From positions 1 to 5,797 of the forward strand of contig ONFK01000116.1 in the NCBI GenBank assembly GCA_900317065.1: DNA of 5,797 nt, given 5' to 3'. Position 1 is the stretch's first letter; the number at the start of each line of letters is the position of its first letter. Of this stretch, positions 1 through 5,797 are shown piece by piece. The notes under the pieces were generated by a model. The model did not search any database. It saw only the letters and a program-made list of their open reading frames with translations, and was not told where the DNA came from. Both the position numbers and the translations under genes were made by a program. This DNA comes from an uncultured Bacteroidales bacterium. GTDB taxonomy: Bacteria; Bacteroidota; Bacteroidia; Bacteroidales; UBA932.

Positions 1-583
1 CGGTGGAGCCGGAAGTATAGTTGATAACGTTGAGGTCCTTGTCGTTATTCGTAGGATAGTTCAACTTGGATGCATTGAATCCGTCCGGGAACTTTGCATT
101 GAATTTCTCGTCCAGGCTGGTATAGGCAGTCATCAGGGCTTCGTCCTTGCCCCAGAGAGGCATGAAGTCGGTAAGGCTGATTACATAGCGGAGCTTGGGC
201 ATCTTGCTTACATCCAGCTTCTCGAACATTTCGGGGTCCGTGAAGAGGACAATGCTGTCGGAATGGTCGGTGAGGCGCTCGACGGCTTCGGGCAGGAAGT
301 CCGCAAGCAGGGGAACCACTACTGTTTCGTAGGAAGAGATGGCCAGGAAGGAGACCGCCCAGTTTGCGGAGTTCTTTCCGCAGAGAGTAATCTTGTCGCC
401 TTTCTTGATGCCGACGGACTCGAATGCGATATGGATACGTTCCATCTTGCGGGCGAGTTCGCCGAAGGTATACTGCTGGCCGTGATAGTCGCAGACTGCA
501 AGGCCTTTCCAGTAGGTGGCCATGGTTTTCTGCAGTTTGCCAAGGTAATGTTCGGCTCTGGGAGCCGCAGGTCTTTTGTACAT
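1..583 (-). CDS. Long-chain acyl-CoA ligase (AMP-forming), N-terminal part, cut by the window edge
   Basis: Enzymes of this family activate a fatty acid with ATP to an acyl-adenylate and transfer it to coenzyme A; they act in the cytoplasm or at the inner membrane face. The frame is open from the ATG at 581-583 to the window edge, 194 codons. An in-frame TAA lies 12 bases before the ATG, which fixes the upstream limit. A second ATG at 521-523 (Met21) is a possible alternative start. Visible family features are Y-T-F-G-E-L near residues 38-43, the G-D-K-I-T-L-C-G-K-N-S-A-N-W block at 62-75, V-V-V-P-L-L-A-D-F at 88-96, and Y-T-S-G-S-T at 189-194, the start of the ATP-phosphate-binding loop. Family members are about 550-600 residues, so about two thirds is missing, including the rest of the adenylation site and the C-terminal lid. 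From memory, the pattern resembles Bacteroidales ligases annotated as long-chain fatty acid-CoA ligase. The chain-length specificity cannot be read from this part. It is transcribed away from the HAD gene, from its own promoter. Confidence 0.92.
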   Translation of the reverse strand, partial: MYKRPAAPRAEHYLGKLQKTMATYWKGLAVCDYHGQQYTFGELARKMERIHIAFESVGIKKGDKITLCGKNSANWAVSFLAISSYETVVVPLLADFLPEAVERLTDHSDSIVLFTDPEMFEKLDVSKMPKLRYVISLTDFMPLWGKDEALMTAYTSLDEKFNAKFPDGFNASKLNYPTNNDKDLNVINYTSGST

Positions 584-614
584 ATTTTCTTGAACTTAAG
601 TTTCTTTTTTACGG

Positions 615-645
615 CAAAAATATACCCTATTAGTGCACGGTGCAA
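615..645 (-). promoter_or_regulatory. Bacteroidetes-type promoter of the acyl-CoA ligase gene
   Basis: Read on the minus strand, TTG (643-645) is followed after exactly 20 bases by TATTTTTG (615-622). This matches the Bacteroidetes primary-sigma pattern of a -33 TTG/TTTG box and a -7 TAnnTTTG box with a spacer near 20. The predicted transcription start is near 608, leaving a short A-rich leader of about 25 bases before the ATG at 583, with no clear Shine-Dalgarno sequence, as is usual in this phylum. An 11-base palindrome occupies 634-644, overlapping the -33 box and the start of the spacer. Confidence 0.68.
634..644. promoter_or_regulatory. Palindrome next to the ligase -33 box, possible operator
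   Basis: TGCAC-G-GTGCA is a perfect 5-bp inverted repeat around a single central base. It overlaps the -33 element and the neighbouring spacer of the ligase promoter, a place where a repressor would block sigma-factor binding. It is short enough to occur by chance, and no regulator gene is in the window, so an operator role is inference only. Confidence 0.3.
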
Positions 646-676
646 GAAATCGGGAGCGTATGTGGTGAAAATTGAT

Positions 677-684
677 TACTTTTG
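677..684 (+). promoter_or_regulatory. Possible -7 box of the HAD phosphatase promoter
   Basis: TACTTTTG is an exact match to the Bacteroidetes TAnnTTTG -7 consensus. It ends 32 bases before the ATG at 717, giving a predicted leader of about 26 bases. No TTG or TTTG box is present 19-21 bases upstream (about 653-657 reads GGAGC), so the promoter would be weak or need an activator. This and the ligase promoter sit back to back in the 133-base divergent gap. Confidence 0.45.
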
Positions 685-716
685 TGGCGAAATTCAAAAA
701 TGTGGGGTAAAAAACT

Positions 717-1556
717 ATGGCAAAACGACCTATTGTTGCACTGATTTACGACTTTGACGGAACGCTTTCTCCCGGCAACATGCAGGAGTTCGGATTCATC
801 CAGGCGGTCGGCAAGACCAAGGAAGAATTCTGGAAGATGAGCGACGGCATCGCCGTCGGCCAGGATGCGAGCAACGTGCTGGCGTACATGAAGCTGATGT
901 TCGACGAAGCCCGCAAGGCGGGGATTCCGCTGAGGCGCAGCAAGTTCAAGGAATTCGGCAAGCACATCGAACTCTTCGACGGCGTGAAAGAGTGGTTCGG
1001 CATGGTGAACGAGTACGGCAGGAGCAGGGGAGTGAGAGTGGAGCATTACATCAACTCTTCCGGTCTCAAGGAAATCATAGAAGGCTCATCCATCGCTTCG
1101 GAATTCAAGCACATTTATGCGGGAACCTTCATCTATGGCGAGAACGGTGAGGCCGAATGGCCCGGCATCGCCGTGGACCATACCGCAAAGACCCAGTTCC
1201 TTTTCAAGATAAGCAAGGGCATCACCAGCCAGCACGATTCCAAGATGGTGAACTCCAGCATGGCGGACGACAAGAAGCGCATCCCGTTCTCGCACATGAT
1301 TTATTTCGGGGACGGAGAGACGGATGTGCCTTGCATGAAGATAGTCGGCATGTTCGGAGGCAATCCCATCGCCGTATATAATCCGGACATCCCCAAGAAG
1401 AAGGCGGTCGCGCAGAAGCTCAAGAGGCAGGGAAGGGTGAATTTCATTACCCCTGCAGTTTACACAAGGGATTCCCGCACGTTCAGCATCGTCGCCGCCA
1501 TCATCGACAAGATCAAGGCGGACGAGGACCTTCGCTGTCTTGCATCAAAATCCTGA
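717..1556 (+). CDS. HAD-superfamily hydrolase (phosphatase), substrate unknown
   Basis: This is a complete 279-residue protein of the haloacid dehalogenase superfamily, which mostly removes phosphate from small molecules through a phospho-aspartate intermediate using Mg2+. All the motifs are visible. Motif I is Y-D-F-D-G-T at residues 11-16, with nucleophile Asp12 and acid/base Asp14. Motif II is Y-I-N-S-S-G at 111-116, with Ser114 the likely phosphate-binding residue. The motif III lysine is probably Lys158 or Lys164 in the T-A-K-T-Q-F-L-F-K segment. Motif IV is F-G-D-G-E-T-D at 197-203, with Asp199 and Asp203 binding Mg2+. About 95 mainly helical residues between motifs I and II would form a C1-type cap that sets specificity. 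There is no signal peptide or membrane segment, so it should be cytoplasmic. Motif I so close to the N-terminus supports the ATG at 717. The motif IV context recalls phosphoserine-phosphatase-like members, but nothing visible names a substrate. The htpG gene follows 63 bases downstream in the same direction; no functional link to HtpG is evident. Confidence 0.9.
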   Translation: MAKRPIVALIYDFDGTLSPGNMQEFGFIQAVGKTKEEFWKMSDGIAVGQDASNVLAYMKLMFDEARKAGIPLRRSKFKEFGKHIELFDGVKEWFGMVNEYGRSRGVRVEHYINSSGLKEIIEGSSIASEFKHIYAGTFIYGENGEAEWPGIAVDHTAKTQFLFKISKGITSQHDSKMVNSSMADDKKRIPFSHMIYFGDGETDVPCMKIVGMFGGNPIAVYNPDIPKKKAVAQKLKRQGRVNFITPAVYTRDSRTFSIVAAIIDKIKADEDLRCLASKS

Positions 1557-1586
1557 CAAATTGTCACTGGAATACTATTTGACAAT
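1554..1586. repeat. Three TGACAA half-sites between the HAD gene and htpG
   Basis: TGACAA occurs at 1554-1559, its reverse complement TTGTCA at 1561-1566, and TGACAA again at 1580-1585. The first two make a 13-base palindrome around one central A, starting on the TGA stop codon of the HAD gene. The second and third make a 7-bp stem (1560-1566 with 1580-1586) around a 13-base loop. The sites could be a regulator-binding array or an RNA hairpin. They do not resemble the CIRCE heat-shock operator. Function is unknown. Confidence 0.4.
1573..1581 (+). promoter_or_regulatory. Weak candidate -7 box for htpG
   Basis: TACTATTTG is one base longer than the Bacteroidetes TAnnTTTG box and has no convincing -33 TTG at the normal distance. 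If it is used, transcription would start near 1588, inside the left arm of the hairpin at 1584-1613. Otherwise htpG depends on read-through from the HAD promoter or on a promoter type not recognised here. Low confidence. Confidence 0.22.
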
Positions 1587-1616
1587 CGTTTCAGCAGAAA
1601 AACTGAAACGATTTTT
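1584..1616 (+). terminator. Terminator-like hairpin directly before the htpG start codon
   Basis: AATCGTTTCAG (1584-1594) and CTGAAACGATT (1603-1613) form a perfect 11-bp stem with an 8-base A-rich loop; the T-run is 1612-1616. The shape is that of an intrinsic terminator for the HAD gene, although the stem is only moderately GC-rich. The oddity is position: the T-run ends three bases before the htpG ATG at 1620. A normal terminator here would leave no room for an htpG promoter downstream of it, so the hairpin is either in the htpG leader RNA or acts as DNA. It may be an attenuator or a translation-controlling structure rather than a plain terminator. Confidence 0.55.
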
Positions 1617-1619
1617 GTT

Positions 1620-3476
1620 ATGGCAAAAGAAAAACTGCAAGGCAAGATAGGTGTAACCACCGAAAACATCTTTCCCGTCATCAAACAATTCCTATATTCG
1701 GATCATGAAATATTCCTCCGCGAACTTGTCGCGAATGCCGTCGATGCTTCCCAGAAATTGAAGACCCTGGCTTCCAACGGAGAATTCAAGGGTGAACTCG
1801 GCGACCTCAAGGTCGAGATTGAACTCGACGAAAAGAAGAAGATTCTCCGTGTCGTCGACCACGGTATCGGCATGACTGCCGAAGAAGTCGACAGGTATAT
1901 CAACCAGATCGCCTTCTCATCCGCAGGCGAGTTCCTCGAGAAGTACAAGGACCAGAGCATTATCGGCCACTTCGGCCTCGGATTCTATTCCGCTTTCATG
2001 GTGAGCGAGAAGGTCGAAATCGACACTCTCTCCTGGAAAGATGGCGCAAAGGCGGTCAAATGGTCTTGCGACGGCTCTCCGGAGTACAATATGGAGGAAG
2101 GCAAAAAGACCGACCGCGGCACCGTAATCACTCTCTACCTCGACAAGGACAGCGAGGAGTTCGCCGCAAAGGGACGCATATCCCAGTTGCTCGGCAAATA
2201 CTGCAAGTTCATGCCGGTTCCGGTCGTGTTTGGCAAGAAAACCGAATGGAAGGACGGCAAGGAGGTCGAAACCGAGGAAGACAATGTTGTCAACAACATC
2301 GACCCTATCTGGACCAAGGCTCCTTCCGAACTCAAGGAAGAAGACTACAAGAACTTCTACAAGGCCCTTTATCCTTTCGATGAGGAACCTATGTTCTGGA
2401 TCCATCTGAACGTGGACTATCCGTTCAACCTCACCGGCGTTCTTTACTTCCCCAAGATCAAGGAACGCATGGCCATCGACAAGAACAAGATCCAACTCTA
2501 CTGCAACCAGATGTTCGTTACGGACCATGTCGACAACATAGTGCCGGATTTCCTTACTTTGCTTCACGGTGTGATCGACTCCCCGGACATCCCTCTGAAC
2601 GTATCCAGGAGCTCTCTGCAGAGCGATGCCAACGTCAAGAAGATCAGCACCTATATTACCAAGAAGGTCGCCGACAGACTGGAGGAGATATTCAAGGAGC
2701 AGCGTGAGCAGTTCGAGCAGAAGTGGGACAACCTCAAACTCTTCATTGAGTACGGCATGCTCTCCGACGAGAAGTTCTGTGAGCGTGCCATGAACTTCGC
2801 CCTGTTCAAGAATACAGACGGCAAGTTCTTCAGCTTCGAGGACTATCGCAAGGCAATCGAGACCGAGCAGACCGACAAGGACAAGAAGGTGGTCTATCTG
2901 TACGCCACCAACCTTGATGATCAATATGTCCAGATCGAGGCGGCGAAGAATCTCGGATACGATGTGCTTCTGATGGACTGCGAACTGGACGCCCACTTCG
3001 TCAACCTGCTCGAGCAGAAACTCAAGGACGCACGCTTCGCCCGTGTCGATTCCGACTCCGTTGGCAATCTCATCCCCAAGGAGGACAAGGTCAAACCCGA
3101 GATGAGCGAGGACGACAAGAAAGCCCTCGACGATCTCTTCAAGTCCGCCCTGCCCGAAGGCAACGAGTATTATGTTGAGCCCGAGAATCTCGGGGAGAAT
3201 TCCGCGCCGGTGCTGATCACCCGCAACGAGTTCATGCGCCGCTACCGCGAGATGAGCGCTCTCGGAGGAGGTATGAACTTCTACGGCCAGATGCCCGAGT
3301 CGTTCAACATCAAGGTGAACATGGAGAATCCGCTCATAGCCAAGATATGGGAAAGCAAGGACAAGGAGTCTCCGCTTCTGCGTCAGGTCGTTGACCTCGC
3401 TCTCCTCTCTAATGGCCTGCTCAAGGGCAAAGCCCTCAGCGACTTCATCGCCCGCAGCGAAGAGTTGCTGAAATAA
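1620..3476 (+). CDS. htpG: HtpG, bacterial Hsp90 molecular chaperone
   Basis: HtpG is the cytoplasmic, ATP-driven, homodimeric Hsp90 chaperone that remodels client proteins, often together with DnaK. The 618-residue protein is complete; E. coli HtpG is 624. The N-terminal ATPase (GHKL fold, about residues 8-215) shows E-L-V-A-N-A-V-D-A at 35-43, with Glu35 the catalytic base and Asn39 the Mg2+ ligand. It also shows D-H-G-I-G-M at 80-85 with Asp80 contacting adenine, and the lid glycine motif I-G-H-F-G-L-G-F at 115-122, which has His where many bacteria have Gln. The middle domain (about 225-480) holds N-K-I-Q-L-Y-C-N-Q and P-L-N-V-S-R with Arg330, the conserved arginine that reaches the ATP gamma-phosphate. 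The C-terminal dimerisation domain (about 500-618) ends in L-S-D-F-I-A-R-S-E-E-L-L-K, without the eukaryotic MEEVD tail. The ATG at 1620 gives the usual N-terminus before G-K-I-G-V-T-T-E-N. A hairpin lies immediately upstream, and the next gene converges 14 bases downstream. Confidence 0.98.
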   Translation: MAKEKLQGKIGVTTENIFPVIKQFLYSDHEIFLRELVANAVDASQKLKTLASNGEFKGELGDLKVEIELDEKKKILRVVDHGIGMTAEEVDRYINQIAFSSAGEFLEKYKDQSIIGHFGLGFYSAFMVSEKVEIDTLSWKDGAKAVKWSCDGSPEYNMEEGKKTDRGTVITLYLDKDSEEFAAKGRISQLLGKYCKFMPVPVVFGKKTEWKDGKEVETEEDNVVNNIDPIWTKAPSELKEEDYKNFYKALYPFDEEPMFWIHLNVDYPFNLTGVLYFPKIKERMAIDKNKIQLYCNQMFVTDHVDNIVPDFLTLLHGVIDSPDIPLNVSRSSLQSDANVKKISTYITKKVADRLEEIFKEQREQFEQKWDNLKLFIEYGMLSDEKFCERAMNFALFKNTDGKFFSFEDYRKAIETEQTDKDKKVVYLYATNLDDQYVQIEAAKNLGYDVLLMDCELDAHFVNLLEQKLKDARFARVDSDSVGNLIPKEDKVKPEMSEDDKKALDDLFKSALPEGNEYYVEPENLGENSAPVLITRNEFMRRYREMSALGGGMNFYGQMPESFNIKVNMENPLIAKIWESKDKESPLLRQVVDLALLSNGLLKGKALSDFIARSEELLK

Positions 3477-3485
3477 ACTGTATCC

Positions 3486-3504
3486 TGACGTTAGTACAAC
3501 GTCA
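3486..3504. terminator. Hairpin in the convergent gap, possible weak bidirectional terminator
   Basis: TGACGTT (3486-3492) and AACGTCA (3498-3504) form a perfect 7-bp stem with a 5-base loop AGTAC. The structure begins 10 bases after the htpG stop codon and contains the stop codon of the opposing glycoside hydrolase gene (3491-3493, TAA on the minus strand). No run of T follows on the plus strand, and only a loose T-rich stretch follows on the minus strand, so it is not a canonical intrinsic terminator. It is the only structure in the gap that could separate the two transcripts. Confidence 0.3.
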
Positions 3505-5797
3505 CAGGTCCTATCAGTCCGGCAGGAAGAAGGGGCGTATTGCGACGAAGCACGAAACGCTGCGCATTGCGATTGTCCTTGAGAGTCTGCATGTAGTTGC
3601 TCATCAGGGTGGTGACCTTCACCTCTATGAGGTTGTCACCCTTGACGAGCAGGCCGCTTACATCAAGCACGCTGTTCCCGTACCAGTGGATTCCGGCCGG
3701 CTTGCCGTTGACCGTAACTTCCGCTATGTAGCCGACTTTGCCGAGATTGAGATACCTGGGAAGCTCTCCTGCCACGTTGACCGTGGTTGTGTAGGTGGCG
3801 GTTCCCATGAAGTTCTTGTAGGCTTCGATATCCTTCAGGTCCTTCAGATCTGCCATGGTGGTGTCGGGAACGTCTTTGACCTCCGGATTCTCGAGAACCA
3901 CTTTCCAGTTCTTTAGCTCAACGCCATCCGTGCGGACAGGCACAGGCTTGTATTCGGGGGCGTTCCCGGGGAGTTTGTTGAACATGAACACGAAACTCTC
4001 CGAAGGGCCGAATTCGAAATGAATCTTGCCGTCGGCCGGAATCTTCAGCGAATGGCGCTTGCCGGTAGCAGGGTCGTAGATCCAAGCCTTGCGTCCTTTG
4101 GTGACCGATGCCGGGAAGGTGATGTCGGTGGCGCGGCTCTCGCTCATGTGGGCATTCACGAACAGGAAGAAATTGCTGCCGTCATCCATCACGAAACGGT
4201 CCTGCAGCAGGAAACGGTCTGGATTGCTGATGGTTATGGTGTGGGGCAGGTCGTACTTCTGCATCACATCCGTGTACCATTCCAGGTAGTGGTCGCCTTC
4301 CGCAGCGGGCAGGACGATGAAATTGCCGGAAGCTTCCAACTCGGAAACGATCTCCGCAATCTGGGCGTCGCGCTTCTCGAAATCGCTGAATCCTACCGAC
4401 TTGGAAGGAGCGTTCCCTATGCAGAACACCCGGCCTCCGCCGAGGACGAACTCGCGAATCTTCTGCATTGCCTCCAGAGTGGTGCCTTTCACCGAAACCA
4501 GGAACAGCACACTGTATTTCTTCGGACCGTAGCAAAGCTTCCCGCCGTCGACTGTGGCATCTTTCAGGATGCGCTCGGATACGTAGTCAGCACCGCCTCC
4601 GTTCTTGTGTATGGCCTCCCATACGATGGATGTGTACGGAACATTCAGTTTGACGGGGAAAGGCTCGGTCTGGACTCCCATCTCGGTCCACATGTCATAG
4701 TTGGCGGGGAGGATGGCGATGTCGGTATACATGTCGGCATTGCGCACCAGGGCGCCCAACCTGGCCCTGTAGTCGTTCAGCAATTTCCAATAGGGCCACC
4801 AGGTGTTCTTCTCGTTATAGTAGCTTCCGTACTGCACCCAGCCGGGGAAAGGAGCTTCCTTGGGGGAGTAGTTGAAACCGTGCCATACGGAATGTGTGAT
4901 GCCGGAGATGCAGCTCATGTCGGAGCCGACTTTCAGCAGTTCCAGCGGAGTGGAGAATACCTTGTAGGTGTTTGTCATCTCCTCGCAGCTCACGAGGCGC
5001 TTTCCGGTAAGATGAGCTGCGGAGGAGACATACTTGTCTATCATGGTGTAGGCTCTGCCGCGGCGGTAGTCCTCGTCGCCCATCTCCTCGCCTATGCGGT
5101 GACGCAGCCAGTTGGTGGTCCAGGACTCTCCTTCGGGAATGTCCAGGCCCATCGAGGTCTCTTCTATGAAGAATCCGCGGCCGTAGCCCTGCGCGCGGGA
5201 CTTGACCCCTTTCTCGCGGGCCCACTGCTCATACACCCTGAAGAAGCGTTCGTCCAGGAGTTCAGCCTTTGTCAGTTCGAAATCGAAGCGGACACGGTTG
5301 ACCTGCTCCTGGAACTTTTCTCCCTTCTTGCAACCGTAGTTGAAGTCGAGCACGTCGCCGAGACGCCCGACCTTGAACATGGTGAAAGGCAGCCACGGCA
5401 TGACGTCATACCCTCTGCGGGCTTTGAACTGCTCGGCGAAGTCGCCTGTCCAGTTTGTGCCTTCGAGCTCCATGCTGTCCACGAAAAACGCGCGCAGATG
5501 CCCGGAAAGGGGGCCCAGCCTAGCCTCGATGCGGCCGGACATACGGTCCAGGTACTTACGCACGGCAGCGGCGTTCATATGGTCGAGGATGGGCCCTGCG
5601 GCACCGGGAGCCCCGTTTATGACGCTGGCGAAGGATTCATACTTAACCATGTAATAGACCTGCCAGTTTCCGGCGGGAATCTTCATCTTGAGCACCCCGT
5701 CCTTGATGCGCCCGGTCACGTCCACCGCCTCGGAAAGATCGTTCACCGGATCCGGCACCAGCAGCACCTGCATCAGTTCCGGCACGCGGCTGGGGTT
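3491..5797 (-). CDS. Large glycoside hydrolase, GH106 (alpha-L-rhamnosidase)-like, N-terminus outside the window
   Basis: This is the C-terminal 768 codons of a big carbohydrate-active enzyme; the frame is still open at the window edge. A GTG at 5783-5785 is internal, not a start. Numbering from the first full codon, the catalytic-barrel region (about 1-350) has F-F-V-D-S-M-E-L-E-G at 104-113, F-K-A-R-R-G-Y-D near 124-131, S-C-E-E-M-T at 270-275 and H-S-V-W-H-G-F-N-Y-S-P at 302-312. These blocks resemble GH106 enzymes, which cleave alpha-L-rhamnose from pectins and other plant or algal glycans. The acidic residues in these blocks (such as Glu110, Glu112, Glu272, Glu273) are catalytic candidates, but I cannot assign acid and base without alignment. 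A flavodoxin-like segment (about 425-490, with G-G-G-R-V-F-C-I-G) and two beta-rich regions follow; the last (about 665-768) looks like a galactose-binding-type beta-sandwich. Full-length relatives are about 1,000 residues or more, so a few hundred residues, including any signal peptide, are missing; secretion is therefore expected but unseen. No SusC/SusD genes are visible. The hydrolase assignment is firm; the GH106 assignment and substrate are less so. Confidence 0.82.
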   Translation of the reverse strand, partial: NPSRVPELMQVLLVPDPVNDLSEAVDVTGRIKDGVLKMKIPAGNWQVYYMVKYESFASVINGAPGAAGPILDHMNAAAVRKYLDRMSGRIEARLGPLSGHLRAFFVDSMELEGTNWTGDFAEQFKARRGYDVMPWLPFTMFKVGRLGDVLDFNYGCKKGEKFQEQVNRVRFDFELTKAELLDERFFRVYEQWAREKGVKSRAQGYGRGFFIEETSMGLDIPEGESWTTNWLRHRIGEEMGDEDYRRGRAYTMIDKYVSSAAHLTGKRLVSCEEMTNTYKVFSTPLELLKVGSDMSCISGITHSVWHGFNYSPKEAPFPGWVQYGSYYNEKNTWWPYWKLLNDYRARLGALVRNADMYTDIAILPANYDMWTEMGVQTEPFPVKLNVPYTSIVWEAIHKNGGGADYVSERILKDATVDGGKLCYGPKKYSVLFLVSVKGTTLEAMQKIREFVLGGGRVFCIGNAPSKSVGFSDFEKRDAQIAEIVSELEASGNFIVLPAAEGDHYLEWYTDVMQKYDLPHTITISNPDRFLLQDRFVMDDGSNFFLFVNAHMSESRATDITFPASVTKGRKAWIYDPATGKRHSLKIPADGKIHFEFGPSESFVFMFNKLPGNAPEYKPVPVRTDGVELKNWKVVLENPEVKDVPDTTMADLKDLKDIEAYKNFMGTATYTTTVNVAGELPRYLNLGKVGYIAEVTVNGKPAGIHWYGNSVLDVSGLLVKGDNLIEVKVTTLMSNYMQTLKDNRNAQRFVLRRNTPLLPAGLIGPVTLY

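Noticed and set aside
263..757. A 164-codon open frame on the plus strand across the ligase start and the divergent promoters
   Set aside because: It overlaps the ligase coding sequence, the promoter gap and the first codons of the HAD gene. Its product has no family resemblance, and the real minus-strand gene explains 1-583.
630..1046. A 138-codon open frame on the minus strand over the HAD gene start
   Set aside because: It is antisense to the HAD motif I region and has no recognisable protein features; it is a shadow of the real gene.
1610..1617. GATTTTTG as a -7 box for htpG
   Set aside because: It differs from TAnnTTTG at the first position, lacks a -33 box, and would start transcription after the htpG ATG.
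1917..2996. A 359-codon open frame on the minus strand inside htpG
   Set aside because: It is antisense to an unambiguous, full-length HtpG. Its translation is rich in L, V, E and H, typical of a mirror frame of a GC-biased gene, and shows no recognisable domain.
4182..5225. Minus-strand frames of 117 and 136 codons (4182-4535 and 4815-5225) and several plus-strand frames inside the glycoside hydrolase
   Set aside because: They lie in other frames of a continuous long coding sequence and their products are Arg/His/Pro-rich, typical of off-frame translation. They do not indicate a frameshift, because the main frame is intact throughout.
5783..5785. GTG as the start codon of the glycoside hydrolase
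   Set aside because: The frame stays open to the window edge (Asn-Pro-Ser-Arg precede it) and the family has several hundred more N-terminal residues, so this is an internal valine.
1..5797. Mobile elements, CRISPR arrays, tRNA or rRNA genes
   Set aside because: I saw no transposase, no direct-repeat/spacer pattern, no cloverleaf and no rRNA-like sequence; nearly all of the window is accounted for by four coding sequences.

Overview
The window looks like chromosomal DNA from a Bacteroidales-type bacterium of moderately high GC. Three things suggest this. The HtpG and acyl-CoA ligase sequences carry Bacteroidetes-like family signatures. Two promoter -7 boxes match the Bacteroidetes form TAnnTTTG, with no useful Shine-Dalgarno sequence before the starts. 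The glycoside hydrolase at the right end is of a type common in plant-polysaccharide-degrading gut Bacteroidales. The placement (for example among Rikenellaceae or other uncultured gut Bacteroidales) is inference from coding style and GC, not from a marker gene.

Layout from left to right: (1) positions 1-583, minus strand: the first 194 codons of an AMP-forming long-chain acyl-CoA ligase, cut by the window edge inside the Y-T-S-G-S-T-G nucleotide-binding loop. (2) 584-716: an AT-rich divergent control region with a good promoter for the ligase (TTG-N20-TATTTTTG) and a weaker one for the rightward gene, plus a small palindrome beside the ligase -33 box. (3) 717-1556, plus: a complete HAD-superfamily phosphatase of unknown substrate. 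(4) 1557-1619: a 63-base gap packed with inverted repeats, including a perfect 11-bp hairpin with a T-run that ends just before the htpG start codon. (5) 1620-3476, plus: a complete HtpG (bacterial Hsp90). (6) 3477-3490: a 14-base convergent gap. (7) 3491-5797, minus: the C-terminal 768 codons of a large glycoside hydrolase, most like the GH106 alpha-L-rhamnosidase type, whose N-terminus lies outside the window.

The genes do not form an obvious pathway. The HAD phosphatase and HtpG lie in the same direction and may share transcription. The ligase is divergent and the glycoside hydrolase convergent, so at least three transcription units meet here. These are mostly ordinary core genes, and I see no new defence, mobile or biosynthetic system. 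The most interesting non-coding signal is the nested set of inverted repeats in the htpG leader.
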